21,551 nucleotides of DNA from Clostridiales bacterium UBA1380 (GTDB lineage: Bacteria > Bacillota > Clostridia > Oscillospirales > CAG-272). The DNA is taken from positions 31,173 through 52,723 of the forward strand of contig DBRA01000036.1 in assembly GCA_002305445.1 (NCBI GenBank), in the 5' to 3' direction. The notes beneath the pieces are model-generated. The model made no database searches, was not told the DNA's origin, and saw only the letters and a list, made by a program, of their open reading frames with translations. Of the stretch, positions 7,190 through 14,169 are shown piece after piece (positions within the stretch are counted from its first letter, which is position 1; each line of letters starts with the position of its first letter). The position numbers were made by a program, and so were the translations under genes.

Positions 7190-8686
7190 GTGAGCAAACT
7201 CATCGTAAATCTCGGCGATAAGAGAAGCCGTATCAACCCCGAGATATACGGCAACTTCTCCGAGCACCTCGGCCGCTGCATCTACAACGGCGTCTACGTC
7301 GGCGAAAACTCGCCCATACCGAACGTAAAGGGCATGCGCACCGACGTCGTTGAAGCGTTAAAGAAAATGAAGCTTCCCGTTCTGCGCTGGCCGGGCGGCT
7401 GCTTCGCCGACGAGTACCACTGGATGGACGGCATCGGTCCCAAAGAGACCCGCAAGAAGATGATAAACACTCACTGGGGCGGCGTCACCGAGGATAACAG
7501 CTTCGGTACGCACGAGTTCATGGAGCTGTGCCGTCAGATCGGCTGCCAGCCCTACGTAAACGGCAACGTCGGTTCCGGCTCCGTCCGCGAGATGAGCGAA
7601 TGGGTCGAATACATGAACTTCGGCGGCGTATCGCCCATGGCCGAGCTGCGCGCGAAAAACGGTGATCCCGAACCGTTCAAGGTGAAATACTTCGCCGTCG
7701 GCAACGAGAACTGGGGCTGCGGCGGCAACATGACCGCCGAGTACTACGCGAACGAGTACCGCCGCTATCAGACCTATATCCGCAACTATCCCGACGCTGC
7801 CCTTTACCGCATCGCCTGCGGCCCGAACGGCGGCGATTATCACTGGACCGAGGTCCTTATGCGCGAAGCCGGCTGGATGATGGACGGCCTCTCCCTCCAC
7901 TACTACACCGTTCCGGGCGGCTGGGGCAACCGCGGCCATGCGACCGGCTTCGACGTCCCGTACTGGTATAAGACCCTCTCCAGCACGCTGTACATGGAAG
8001 AGCTTGTCACGAAACACGGTGCCATCATCGCGAAGAACGTCCGCAATCAGGGTCCGCGCCGCGGCCGCCGCGTCGGTCTCGTCGTTGACGAATGGGGCAC
8101 CTGGTACGACTGCGAACCCGGCACCAACCCCGGCTTCCTGTATCAGCAGAACACGATGCGCGACGCGCTTGTGGCCGGCATCAACCTCAATATATTCAAC
8201 AACCACTCCGACATCGTGTCGATGGCGAATATCGCACAGCTCATCAACGTCCTTCAGGCCGTTATCCTCACCGACGGCGACAAGATGCTGCTGACCCCGA
8301 CCTATCACGTCTTCGACATGTACTCCGACCATCAGGGCGCGACGACGCTTTACAGCTTCGTCGAGACCGAAAAAGTCGGCGTCGATGACAACGAGATGGT
8401 CCCGAACCTCCATGTCTCCGCGTCCGAAGCCGAAGACGGCCGCATCACCGTCACGCTCTGCAACCTCTCCGAGAGCAAGGCCTACGAAATCGACGGCGAT
8501 ATAATCGGTGCGCCCGTCAAGTCCGTCGCCGGAACGATACTCACCGGCACAATGGACGACCACAACACCTTCGACAACGCGGACAAGGTTCACAACAATG
8601 TGTTCGAGGACGTCAAGATCACGGACAGCGGCGTCAAGTTTACGATTCCCGCCTGCTCCGTTCTCAAACTGTCGCTGACGATTTGA
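7190..8686 (+). CDS. abfA: GH51 alpha-L-arabinofuranosidase, intracellular
   Basis: Retaining glycosidase that removes terminal alpha-L-arabinofuranosyl residues from arabinan and arabinoxylan oligosaccharides. There is no signal peptide, so it acts on imported oligosaccharides in the cytosol. The catalytic (beta/alpha)8 barrel begins at about residue 15 (NPEIYGNFSEHLG) with LRWPGGCFADEYHW at 65-78. The acid/base is Glu173 in GNENWG and the nucleophile is Glu301 in VVDEWGTWYD, both in the expected context. NNHSDIVSMANIAQL follows, and the C-terminal 120 residues form the beta-sandwich. 498 aa is the usual length. The start is GTG at 7190-7192, 10 bases after GGAGG. The DUF6171 gene follows after 4 bases. 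Substrate preference within GH51 cannot be read from sequence. Confidence 0.95.
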   Translation: MSKLIVNLGDKRSRINPEIYGNFSEHLGRCIYNGVYVGENSPIPNVKGMRTDVVEALKKMKLPVLRWPGGCFADEYHWMDGIGPKETRKKMINTHWGGVTEDNSFGTHEFMELCRQIGCQPYVNGNVGSGSVREMSEWVEYMNFGGVSPMAELRAKNGDPEPFKVKYFAVGNENWGCGGNMTAEYYANEYRRYQTYIRNYPDAALYRIACGPNGGDYHWTEVLMREAGWMMDGLSLHYYTVPGGWGNRGHATGFDVPYWYKTLSSTLYMEELVTKHGAIIAKNVRNQGPRRGRRVGLVVDEWGTWYDCEPGTNPGFLYQQNTMRDALVAGINLNIFNNHSDIVSMANIAQLINVLQAVILTDGDKMLLTPTYHVFDMYSDHQGATTLYSFVETEKVGVDDNEMVPNLHVSASEAEDGRITVTLCNLSESKAYEIDGDIIGAPVKSVAGTILTGTMDDHNTFDNADKVHNNVFEDVKITDSGVKFTIPACSVLKLSLTI

Positions 8687-8690
8687 CGGA

Positions 8691-8951
8691 ATGGATCTTC
8701 GCAAGCCCTGCACGCGCTGTCTGCTCGCCGAAATCGACCCGGACGGCGTTTACAAAAGCATCCGGGAGCTGACGGCGGCGCTGCCGGACGACGTTAAAGC
8801 GCCGCCCGACATATACGAAAAGCGCCTTTCGGCGTGCCGCGAATGCAGCGCGCTGCGCGACGGCATGTGCTCGATCTGCGGCTGCTTCGTCGAATACCGG
8901 GCGGCAAACATAAAGCAAATCTGCCCGTCCGTTCCGGCGAAGTGGAAATAG
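8691..8951 (+). CDS. DUF6171-type Cys-rich small protein
   Basis: An 86-aa protein with eight cysteines in zinc-ribbon-like spacing: C7xxC10, then C49xxC52, C60xxC63xC65 and C78. The C-terminal GMCSICGCFVEYRAA block is, as I recall it, the hallmark of DUF6171 proteins found in Clostridia, with no assigned function. It most likely binds zinc or another metal. Its ATG is 4 bases after the arabinofuranosidase stop with only a weak ACGGA upstream, so translation is probably coupled. A strong terminator follows. Why it travels with a GH51 enzyme is unclear; the family is not known to be a sugar gene, so the pairing may be accidental. Confidence 0.78.
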   Translation: MDLRKPCTRCLLAEIDPDGVYKSIRELTAALPDDVKAPPDIYEKRLSACRECSALRDGMCSICGCFVEYRAANIKQICPSVPAKWK

Positions 8952-8965
8952 CTCACAAAAAAACG

Positions 8966-8998
8966 CCCGTATGACCGCACCCGCGGTCATACGGGTTT
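8966..8998. terminator. Terminator hairpin after the GH51/DUF6171 unit
   Basis: A perfect 13-bp stem (CCCGTATGACCGC and GCGGTCATACGGG) with ACCC loop. It is followed on the plus strand by TTTGATTTAT; on the minus strand it is followed within two bases by TTTTTTT. It can stop transcripts from both sides, best for the minus direction by its T run. Confidence 0.85.
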
Positions 8999-9010
8999 GA
9001 TTTATACAAG

Positions 9011-9037
9011 AAAAACGCCGCGGAAGCGGCGTTTTAA
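9011..9037. terminator. Second terminator hairpin, end of the DUF1846 gene
   Basis: Arms AAAACGCCGC (9012-9021) and GCGGCGTTTT (9026-9035) around GGAA. Read on the minus strand it lies 6 bases after the DUF1846 stop and ends in TTTTT. It also ends in TTTT on the plus strand, so this is a back-to-back pair with the hairpin at 8966-8998. Confidence 0.85.
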
Positions 9038-9042
9038 TCATT

Positions 9043-10521
9043 TCAGCTTTTCTTTCCGTATACGGGTTCGCAGGTCATGTTGATGCCGAGCTTTTTAAAC
9101 GTCGCGATGTCGACCTGCGAGAGCATCACGGAACTGTGCGCTTCAAGTCCGCGCAGTTCCGAGAGCTGATTGAGCGCACATTCGGCGAGCGGGTCGGACG
9201 CCGCGCAGACGGAGAGTGCGATCAGCGTTTCGTCCGTATGCAGACGCGGATTGCTGTTTCCGAGATGATGTATTTTCAGCCTTTGCACAGGCTCGATGAC
9301 GTCGCGCGAGAGAAGAAGCACGTTGTCGTCGATTCCCGCAAGCTGCTTGAGCACGTTCAGCAGCGCCGCGCTCGACGCGCCGAGAAGCGACGTCGTTCTG
9401 CCAGTCACGACGTCGCCGTTCGGAAGCTGGATCGCCGTCGCCGGTTCGTTTCCGGTTTCCGCGGAGCGCTTCAGCGCCGCCGCGACAACCGGCCTGTCCG
9501 CGACGGTGATGCCCGCCTGGTTCATGACAAGCTCTATTTTATAGACAGCCTCGTCGTCGACAAGGCATGCAAGCCTGTCGCACTTCGCGGTGTAGTAGCG
9601 TCTGATTATCTCATCTCTTGACGCCGTGCAGACGACATCGTCATCGCATATACAGTATCCGGCCATGTTGACTCCCATATCTGTCGGCGAGCGGTATGTC
9701 ACGTTGCAGCCGATCTGCTGGAAGATGCGGCAAAGGATCGGGAACGCTTCGACGTCGCGGTTGTAGTTAACGGTGGACACGCCGTATGCTTCGAGATGGA
9801 ACGGGTCGATCATGTTCACGTCGCGCAGGTCGGCCGTCGCCGCCTCATACGCGAGGTTGACAGGATGCTTGAGCGGAAGGTTCCATATCGGGAATGTTTC
9901 GAACTTGGCGTAGCCCGCTTTGATTCCGCGCTTGTGCTCGTGGTAGAGCTGCGACAGGCACGTCGCCATCTTGCCAGAACCGGGGCCCGGCGCGGTTATG
10001 ATGACGAGCGGACGCGTTGTCTTGATATAGTCGTTGCGGCCGAAGCCCTCGTCGGATGCGATCAGCGAAATGTTGTTCGGATAGCCCGGTATCGGATAAT
10101 GTATATAGGTCGGCAGCCCCATCTCGGTGACGCGGCGGCGGAAGATGTCTGCGTTATACTGCCCCGCATACTGCGCGATGACGACGGAGCCGACATACAT
10201 GCCGGCGCGGCGGAAGCCTTCGATCAGTCTGAAGACGTCTTCGTCGTAGGTTATGCCGAGATCGCCGCGTATCTTCGATTTTTCGATGTCGACGGCGTTT
10301 ATAACGATAACGATTTCCGATTTGTCCGCCAGACGCTTGAGCATCTTCATCTTTGTGTCCGGTTCAAATCCCGGAAGCACGCGTGAGGCGTGATAATCGT
10401 CGAAAAGTTTGCCGCCGAGCTCGAGGTACAGCTTGTCGCCGAAGCGGGCGATCCTCTCGTTTATGTGCTCCGATTGCAGCCTGATGTATTTTTCGTTGTC
10501 GAATCCGATCTGTTTTTGCAT
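9043..10521 (-). CDS. DUF1846 family protein (P-loop-like)
   Basis: A 492-aa protein of the DUF1846 family, common in Bacillota and some Actinomycetota; a structure exists for a member but no function is established to my knowledge. It opens IGFDNEKYIRLQSEHINERI (residues 5-24), and an early GGKLFDDYHASRVLPGF block follows. A Walker-A-like ITAPGPGSGKMATCLSQ lies at about 175-191 and suggests nucleotide binding. Highly conserved-looking segments include SPTDMGVNMAGYCI and the C-terminal HHLGNSNPRLHTDETLIAL. The start is the ATG at 10519-10521 with CGGAG upstream. The open frame extends 16 residues further to 10569, but that extension overlaps the promoter. It has its own promoter and is monocistronic, with terminators downstream. 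Confidence 0.88.
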   Translation of the reverse strand: MQKQIGFDNEKYIRLQSEHINERIARFGDKLYLELGGKLFDDYHASRVLPGFEPDTKMKMLKRLADKSEIVIVINAVDIEKSKIRGDLGITYDEDVFRLIEGFRRAGMYVGSVVIAQYAGQYNADIFRRRVTEMGLPTYIHYPIPGYPNNISLIASDEGFGRNDYIKTTRPLVIITAPGPGSGKMATCLSQLYHEHKRGIKAGYAKFETFPIWNLPLKHPVNLAYEAATADLRDVNMIDPFHLEAYGVSTVNYNRDVEAFPILCRIFQQIGCNVTYRSPTDMGVNMAGYCICDDDVVCTASRDEIIRRYYTAKCDRLACLVDDEAVYKIELVMNQAGITVADRPVVAAALKRSAETGNEPATAIQLPNGDVVTGRTTSLLGASSAALLNVLKQLAGIDDNVLLLSRDVIEPVQRLKIHHLGNSNPRLHTDETLIALSVCAASDPLAECALNQLSELRGLEAHSSVMLSQVDIATFKKLGINMTCEPVYGKKS

Positions 10522-10552
10522 AACCGCTCCGTAAATTTTCACTAACCTTAGT

Positions 10553-10582
10553 ATTATAACCCGAATCAAGGCGGCGTGTCAA
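10553..10582 (-). promoter_or_regulatory. Sigma-A promoter of the DUF1846 gene
   Basis: Minus strand -35 TTGACA (10577-10582), 18-base spacer, -10 TATAAT (10553-10558). Predicted start near 10546, giving a 25-base leader with CGGAG. Confidence 0.85.
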
Positions 10583-10986
10583 CGAGTAGTCTGTACAAAA
10601 TATCCTTCGGCATAGCGCATTATTTTTCCGACAGATAAACCTCCCGTTAAAGACAGACCGTCATCAGACGGCAACGAAAATACGCAAGAGCCTTCTTATA
10701 AGATAAGGTTACGGCATGAGGCAGACCGTAACCTGTTTTAAATCAGCGCACGCGCTTCATTCCGATAGATCCGGCAACTTTCCGCATAGAGATGTTGCCG
10801 GCGTACGTGTTTAGCGTTGCGGACTTCCCCATGCTCGTCGATTTTATCGATATTAGCTTCGACATCGATCCATTCGGGAGAAAACAGCGAACTGAAATTT
10901 AATTTATCTGTACCGTCGATTCTATAACCCGCGAATTAACTGTTATCCGTATTAATAATATTTTCAGTTATATTTTCGAAACCGTA
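10583..10986. other. 404-bp intergenic stretch with hairpins and a doubtful short frame
   Basis: No convincing gene. Two hairpins are visible: CCGTC-ATCA-GACGG (10658-10671) and AGGTTACGG/CCGTAACCT (10706-10734). On the minus strand two overlapping frames stay open. One is a 40-codon frame with an ATG (10743-10865), basic at its end (SIGMKRVR) but without a ribosome binding site. The other is a 65-codon frame without any usual start codon (10738-10935) containing LFSPEWIDVEANIDKIDEHGE. The second reads like protein and may be a decayed gene end. The 10936-10986 part is AT-rich. Confidence 0.4.
10706..10734. terminator. Hairpin, possible end of the DUF6320 transcript
   Basis: Nine-bp perfect arms AGGTTACGG and CCGTAACCT with an 11-base loop. 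It is followed by GTTTTAAA on the plus side and TATCTTATAAG on the minus side. It is the first strong hairpin after DUF6320 on the minus strand (250 bases past the stop), but the T run is poor, so termination is uncertain. Confidence 0.4.
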
Positions 10987-11667
10987 TTAAACGTGGAAGC
11001 GCCGCTTCACTTCGGATATCATCTTGTTCGTATACAGTATCACGAGCCATGCTGTCACGACAGCCGCGATAATCGTGCAGATATATGAAGGATATATCAC
11101 CTTAACGACGCCGCAGGCTACCAGTATTACCGGAACGAACGCGAAAACGCAGTTTATTAAAAGGTACATCAAGTACCTTTCGACGGGGATTTTCAAGATC
11201 AGCGCTGTCGCAATGATTGCGATTATCGAAAACGCAAACAGGCTCGGCATGACGAAGTCGACGCTCCATCCGCGCCAGCCCGTAATAAAGTCCCATATCA
11301 GCGCGAACGCGGACACAAGAAGCGCCTGATTAAATATGTTGCGCTGAATGTTGTTGCGCCGCCTCAGCGCGGCGAGAAGCGCAATCCACCCGCAAAACGC
11401 TCCGATTGCGACAAAAATCGACCAGAGCGATTCGTGCGGAACCATGAGGTTGACGCCGAACGCTATGGCGGACACCGCCACGACGGCGAAAAGCGCAAGC
11501 CGTATTATGAAATTATACCGCTCGAACATCGTGGGGACGACGGGAAAGACCGCGCCGTAGTCGTCCTCACAACCGTCGAGCTGCGTCGTCTGCGACCGGC
11601 AGAGAGGGCATTTGACCTCTTTTTCCGGAATGCGCAGACGCATTTTACAGTTAGGACAGTAACGCAA
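10987..11667 (-). CDS. DUF6320 protein: zinc ribbon plus six membrane helices
   Basis: A 226-aa protein with an N-terminal rubredoxin-like zinc ribbon (C4PNC7, C20PLC23). A short acidic linker follows, then six hydrophobic segments at about residues 53-75, 81-101, 112-131, 137-157, 164-187 and 191-211, and a basic tail (KRRFHV). I recognise it as the DUF6320 type, of unknown function, seen beside alcohol-acetyltransferase-like and alpha/beta hydrolase genes in Clostridia. The start is a TTG at 11665-11667, supported by GGAG 9 bases upstream and by the zinc ribbon starting at residue 4. The gap to the acetyltransferase is 24 bases, so it is the third gene of the hydrolase-acetyltransferase unit. 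A plausible role is membrane tethering or transport for the ester chemistry of its partners; this is inference. Confidence 0.82.
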   Translation of the reverse strand: MRYCPNCKMRLRIPEKEVKCPLCRSQTTQLDGCEDDYGAVFPVVPTMFERYNFIIRLALFAVVAVSAIAFGVNLMVPHESLWSIFVAIGAFCGWIALLAALRRRNNIQRNIFNQALLVSAFALIWDFITGWRGWSVDFVMPSLFAFSIIAIIATALILKIPVERYLMYLLINCVFAFVPVILVACGVVKVIYPSYICTIIAAVVTAWLVILYTNKMISEVKRRFHV

Positions 11668-11691
11668 ACCCGATTACTCCGTTTCGCCTTT

Positions 11692-12957
11692 TTAAAAATT
11701 ACTTGTGATTTCGACGTCCGCCTCCGAATCGTTCAGCGAACGGAAGAACCCGCGCTCGACGCCCGTATCGGTGAACGGACTCGTGAACGCTATGTTCATC
11801 CTGCCGCCGTACGTCGCGAAGCAGACATGCATCTTCTCCGTCGCGTACAGAACCGAAATCCTGCGCACATACGCGGCGGCCTGAGGCGGCAGCTTGATTA
11901 TCGCGAGGTTCGAAAATCCCGCAGTCACGCCGCGGTCTATAAATGCGTCTGCGATGCGCAGCGCCGCCGACTTGACGGGCAGCGGCAGCAGCCGCGTGTA
12001 TAGACGGTGCTCAATCGCCGCGTAGCGGTTCATCGCATCCGCGACCGCTTCCTTCGTAAGCTGAGATGCGAACGATGCTTTCACCGACGCGATAATGTCC
12101 TCGAACGTGTCGCCGCCTTTAAAGAGGTACGAGACGTTTATCATCGAGAAAAAGTTGCGCGTGGACGCGCTGTCGTAGTAGTTGCGCAGATTTACCGGCA
12201 CGCCGAGCACGACCGGCTTTTTCTTCGCCGAGACGGACATTGTGCGCCCGATCTTTTCGATGAGCAGCGCCGCGAGGTAAACGGTCACTGTCGCGTCGTG
12301 GGCGTGCGCCGCGGCGATTATGGCCGAGGCGTCGCACGAACCCTCGACCACCGACATGCGGTAGTCGCCGTTGCGTTTTCCGCGCAGCCGGTATGCCGTC
12401 ACGCGCTTTTTCTTTTTCGCAGCGACAGGCGGCGCGCTGTAGTATTTTTCAAAGTCGTCCCGTCCGGAGCGGTCGAAGCTCGGCTCGTAATCGGCGGCGC
12501 ATCCGCCTGATTCGGGGTACTTTATGGCGACGTATCTGCACACGAGCATCTTCAGGAAGTCGAGCGCGCCCGTACCGTCGGTCAGCGAATGGAACGCTTC
12601 GAAGTTGATGCGGCGGCGGTAATACGTCACATCAAACAGAAGATTGCGCCCCTCCGCCGAAAAAATCGGCGAGCACGGGGGCTTGTCCTCCTCGCGGACG
12701 ATCGGTATGATGCGGCACTCCTCAAAGTAATACCAGAATAAGCCCTTCTTTATGACCGAGCGGAAATGGGGGAAGTACTCCATCGTCTCGTCGAGCGCGC
12801 GCTGAAGCGCTTCGGGGTCAACATCCTCCGTCATCTCCGCGGAAAAGCGGAATACTTTTGTATCGTATTTGTTGTTTGTGCTCGGGAACAGCTTGCCTGC
12901 GTTGTCGAGCGGAAACCATTCCGTTTCCGTCGCCGCGCACACGGGGAATATGTTCAT
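11692..12957 (-). CDS. Condensation-fold acyltransferase, alcohol acetyltransferase-like
   Basis: A 421-aa protein of the CoA-dependent acyltransferase/condensation superfamily. The N terminus EWFPLDNAGKLFPS is typical of alcohol acetyltransferase-like members. The active-site HxxxDG appears as H123SLTDG128, and the C-terminal half has SNFG-region-like sequence (TAGFSNLAIIKLPP) lining the tunnel. It probably moves an acyl group from CoA (or a carrier) to an alcohol or other hydroxyl; the substrate is unknown. The frame extends to a TTG at 12979-12981 overlapping the hydrolase gene. The ATG at 12955-12957 comes 7 bases after the hydrolase stop, with GGAGG (12972-12976) 14 bases away, and fits the family start better. 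It sits between an HSL-type esterase and DUF6320, suggesting one pathway that makes and breaks an ester. Confidence 0.85.
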   Translation of the reverse strand: MNIFPVCAATETEWFPLDNAGKLFPSTNNKYDTKVFRFSAEMTEDVDPEALQRALDETMEYFPHFRSVIKKGLFWYYFEECRIIPIVREEDKPPCSPIFSAEGRNLLFDVTYYRRRINFEAFHSLTDGTGALDFLKMLVCRYVAIKYPESGGCAADYEPSFDRSGRDDFEKYYSAPPVAAKKKKRVTAYRLRGKRNGDYRMSVVEGSCDASAIIAAAHAHDATVTVYLAALLIEKIGRTMSVSAKKKPVVLGVPVNLRNYYDSASTRNFFSMINVSYLFKGGDTFEDIIASVKASFASQLTKEAVADAMNRYAAIEHRLYTRLLPLPVKSAALRIADAFIDRGVTAGFSNLAIIKLPPQAAAYVRRISVLYATEKMHVCFATYGGRMNIAFTSPFTDTGVERGFFRSLNDSEADVEITSNF

Positions 12958-12964
12958 TATCGTT

Positions 12965-13951
12965 TTATTTGCCTCCGGCAAGTTTCTTTAATATAAACGG
13001 CCTTTTAACAGGATACGCTTCGAACTCCGGCTCCGTTAAAAAGCCGCGGATGACATCGAATGCCTCGCGCACCTGCGAGTAAAAAGGCGGCAGCGATATG
13101 AAGCCGTGTATCGCGTCCTCCACTCGGTGGATAACGACGCGGTTCCCCGCGCATTCGAGCGCGCGGCCGTATGCTTCGCCTTCGTCACGAAGGGGGTCGT
13201 ACTGAGCCGTTATCACGAGCGTTTCGGGCTGACGTGACAGATCCGGCGCGATAAGCGGCGCAAAATACGGATTGTAATAATCCTCGGGAGCGGAAACGTA
13301 CAGATTCATATAGTCGCGTATGCGCTTTGATGTGAGCAGATAGTCCCTGCCGTTTTCGCGCACCGACGGAAACGGGCCGTCGTCGTCGTGCATCGGATAT
13401 GTCGCCGGGTATATCAGCATCTGCTTCTTCGGGACGAACCTGCCGGTGTCGCGCAGCATCAGAGAGACAGCCGCGGCGAGGTTGCCGCCCGCGCTGTCGC
13501 CGGCGAGCGTTATCTGGTCGGGCGTAACGCCGAAGCGCTCCGACGATAAAATTACGGCGTCGGTGAATGCGAAGCAGTCCTCAAGACCGCGCGGAAAGCG
13601 GTTTTCGGGCGCGAGCCTGTAATCGACCGACATCACGACGCGGTCGAATGCGCGAGATAGGTTCTGGCACAGCCTGTCGTATGTCTCGATGCTGCCGAAC
13701 ACCCATCCGCCGCCGTGGAAGAATATTATGATCGGCCGCGACTCTTCCCTATCGCACGGACGGTACACGCGCGCGCGAACCTCCCTGTCGGAGAGCACGA
13801 GCGAGATGTCGCAGCTTTCGTCTCTGAGCTTGAATTTCGGGCTCCTTACGGCTTCGCGCAGCTGCCGTTCGTGCACATAATTCTCGCGCAGGTCGAACTC
13901 CATGTATGAAAGCGCCTTCAGGGCGGCTATTACGGCTTTATTAAGGGCCAT
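12965..13951 (-). CDS. Alpha/beta hydrolase, hormone-sensitive-lipase (family IV) type esterase
   Basis: A 328-aa cytosolic serine hydrolase. The oxyanion-hole motif HGGGWVFG begins at His79. DYRLAPENRFP (110-120) is typical of family IV. The nucleophile is Ser153 in GDSAGG, the acid Asp252 in YDPLRDE, and the base His282 in HGF. The N-terminal helical part (1-45) is the expected cap. There is no signal peptide. The ATG at 13949-13951 has CGGAG 6 bases upstream and a sigma-A promoter just before it. It is the first gene of the unit with the acetyltransferase (7-base gap) and DUF6320. Likely substrate is a short acyl ester, perhaps the product of the neighbouring acyltransferase; that link is inference. 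Confidence 0.92.
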   Translation of the reverse strand: MALNKAVIAALKALSYMEFDLRENYVHERQLREAVRSPKFKLRDESCDISLVLSDREVRARVYRPCDREESRPIIIFFHGGGWVFGSIETYDRLCQNLSRAFDRVVMSVDYRLAPENRFPRGLEDCFAFTDAVILSSERFGVTPDQITLAGDSAGGNLAAAVSLMLRDTGRFVPKKQMLIYPATYPMHDDDGPFPSVRENGRDYLLTSKRIRDYMNLYVSAPEDYYNPYFAPLIAPDLSRQPETLVITAQYDPLRDEGEAYGRALECAGNRVVIHRVEDAIHGFISLPPFYSQVREAFDVIRGFLTEPEFEAYPVKRPFILKKLAGGK

Positions 13952-13988
13952 TTACTGCTCCGCGGTACATATTTCACTCCATTATATT

Positions 13989-14017
13989 ATTATATCTTAT
14001 ATTATACTATAAATCAA
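13989..14017 (-). promoter_or_regulatory. Sigma-A promoter of the esterase-acetyltransferase-DUF6320 unit
   Basis: Minus strand -35 TTGATT (14012-14017), 17-base spacer, perfect -10 TATAAT (13989-13994). The predicted start is near 13982. It faces away from the CotH promoter (14101-14129) in a 218-bp divergent spacer. Confidence 0.7.
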
Positions 14018-14031
14018 CACAATATATCTGG

Positions 14032-14056
14032 CTTATCGAACGATAAGGGTGCGCAC
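14032..14056. promoter_or_regulatory. Palindromes between the divergent promoters (candidate operator)
   Basis: CTTATCG-AA-CGATAAG (14032-14047) is an inverted repeat with 7-base arms, followed directly by the perfect palindrome GTGCGCAC (14049-14056). Both lie upstream of the -35 of each divergent promoter, a usual place for a regulator that controls both sides. The regulator is unknown. Confidence 0.45.
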
Positions 14057-14100
14057 AATTGTAATTTTACACATTATACCGATGATATAACGGTATTAAA

Positions 14101-14129
14101 TTGACAATATGATAAAAATATGTTAATAT
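14101..14129 (+). promoter_or_regulatory. Sigma-A promoter of the CotH-DUF1294 unit
   Basis: Perfect -35 TTGACA (14101-14106), 17-base spacer, -10 TAATAT (14124-14129) with TG before it. Predicted start is near 14136, giving a leader of about 34 bases. Confidence 0.8.
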
Positions 14130-14169
14130 TATTAGAGCAAGGCAAATGATAAATTTTAGGGCTTAATTT

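Noticed and set aside
7358..8713. Long minus-strand frame (about 450 codons) opposite the arabinofuranosidase
   Set aside because: It mirrors the codon bias of the strand carrying the GH51 motifs; composition is Val/Asp/Gly-rich without any domain. A shadow.
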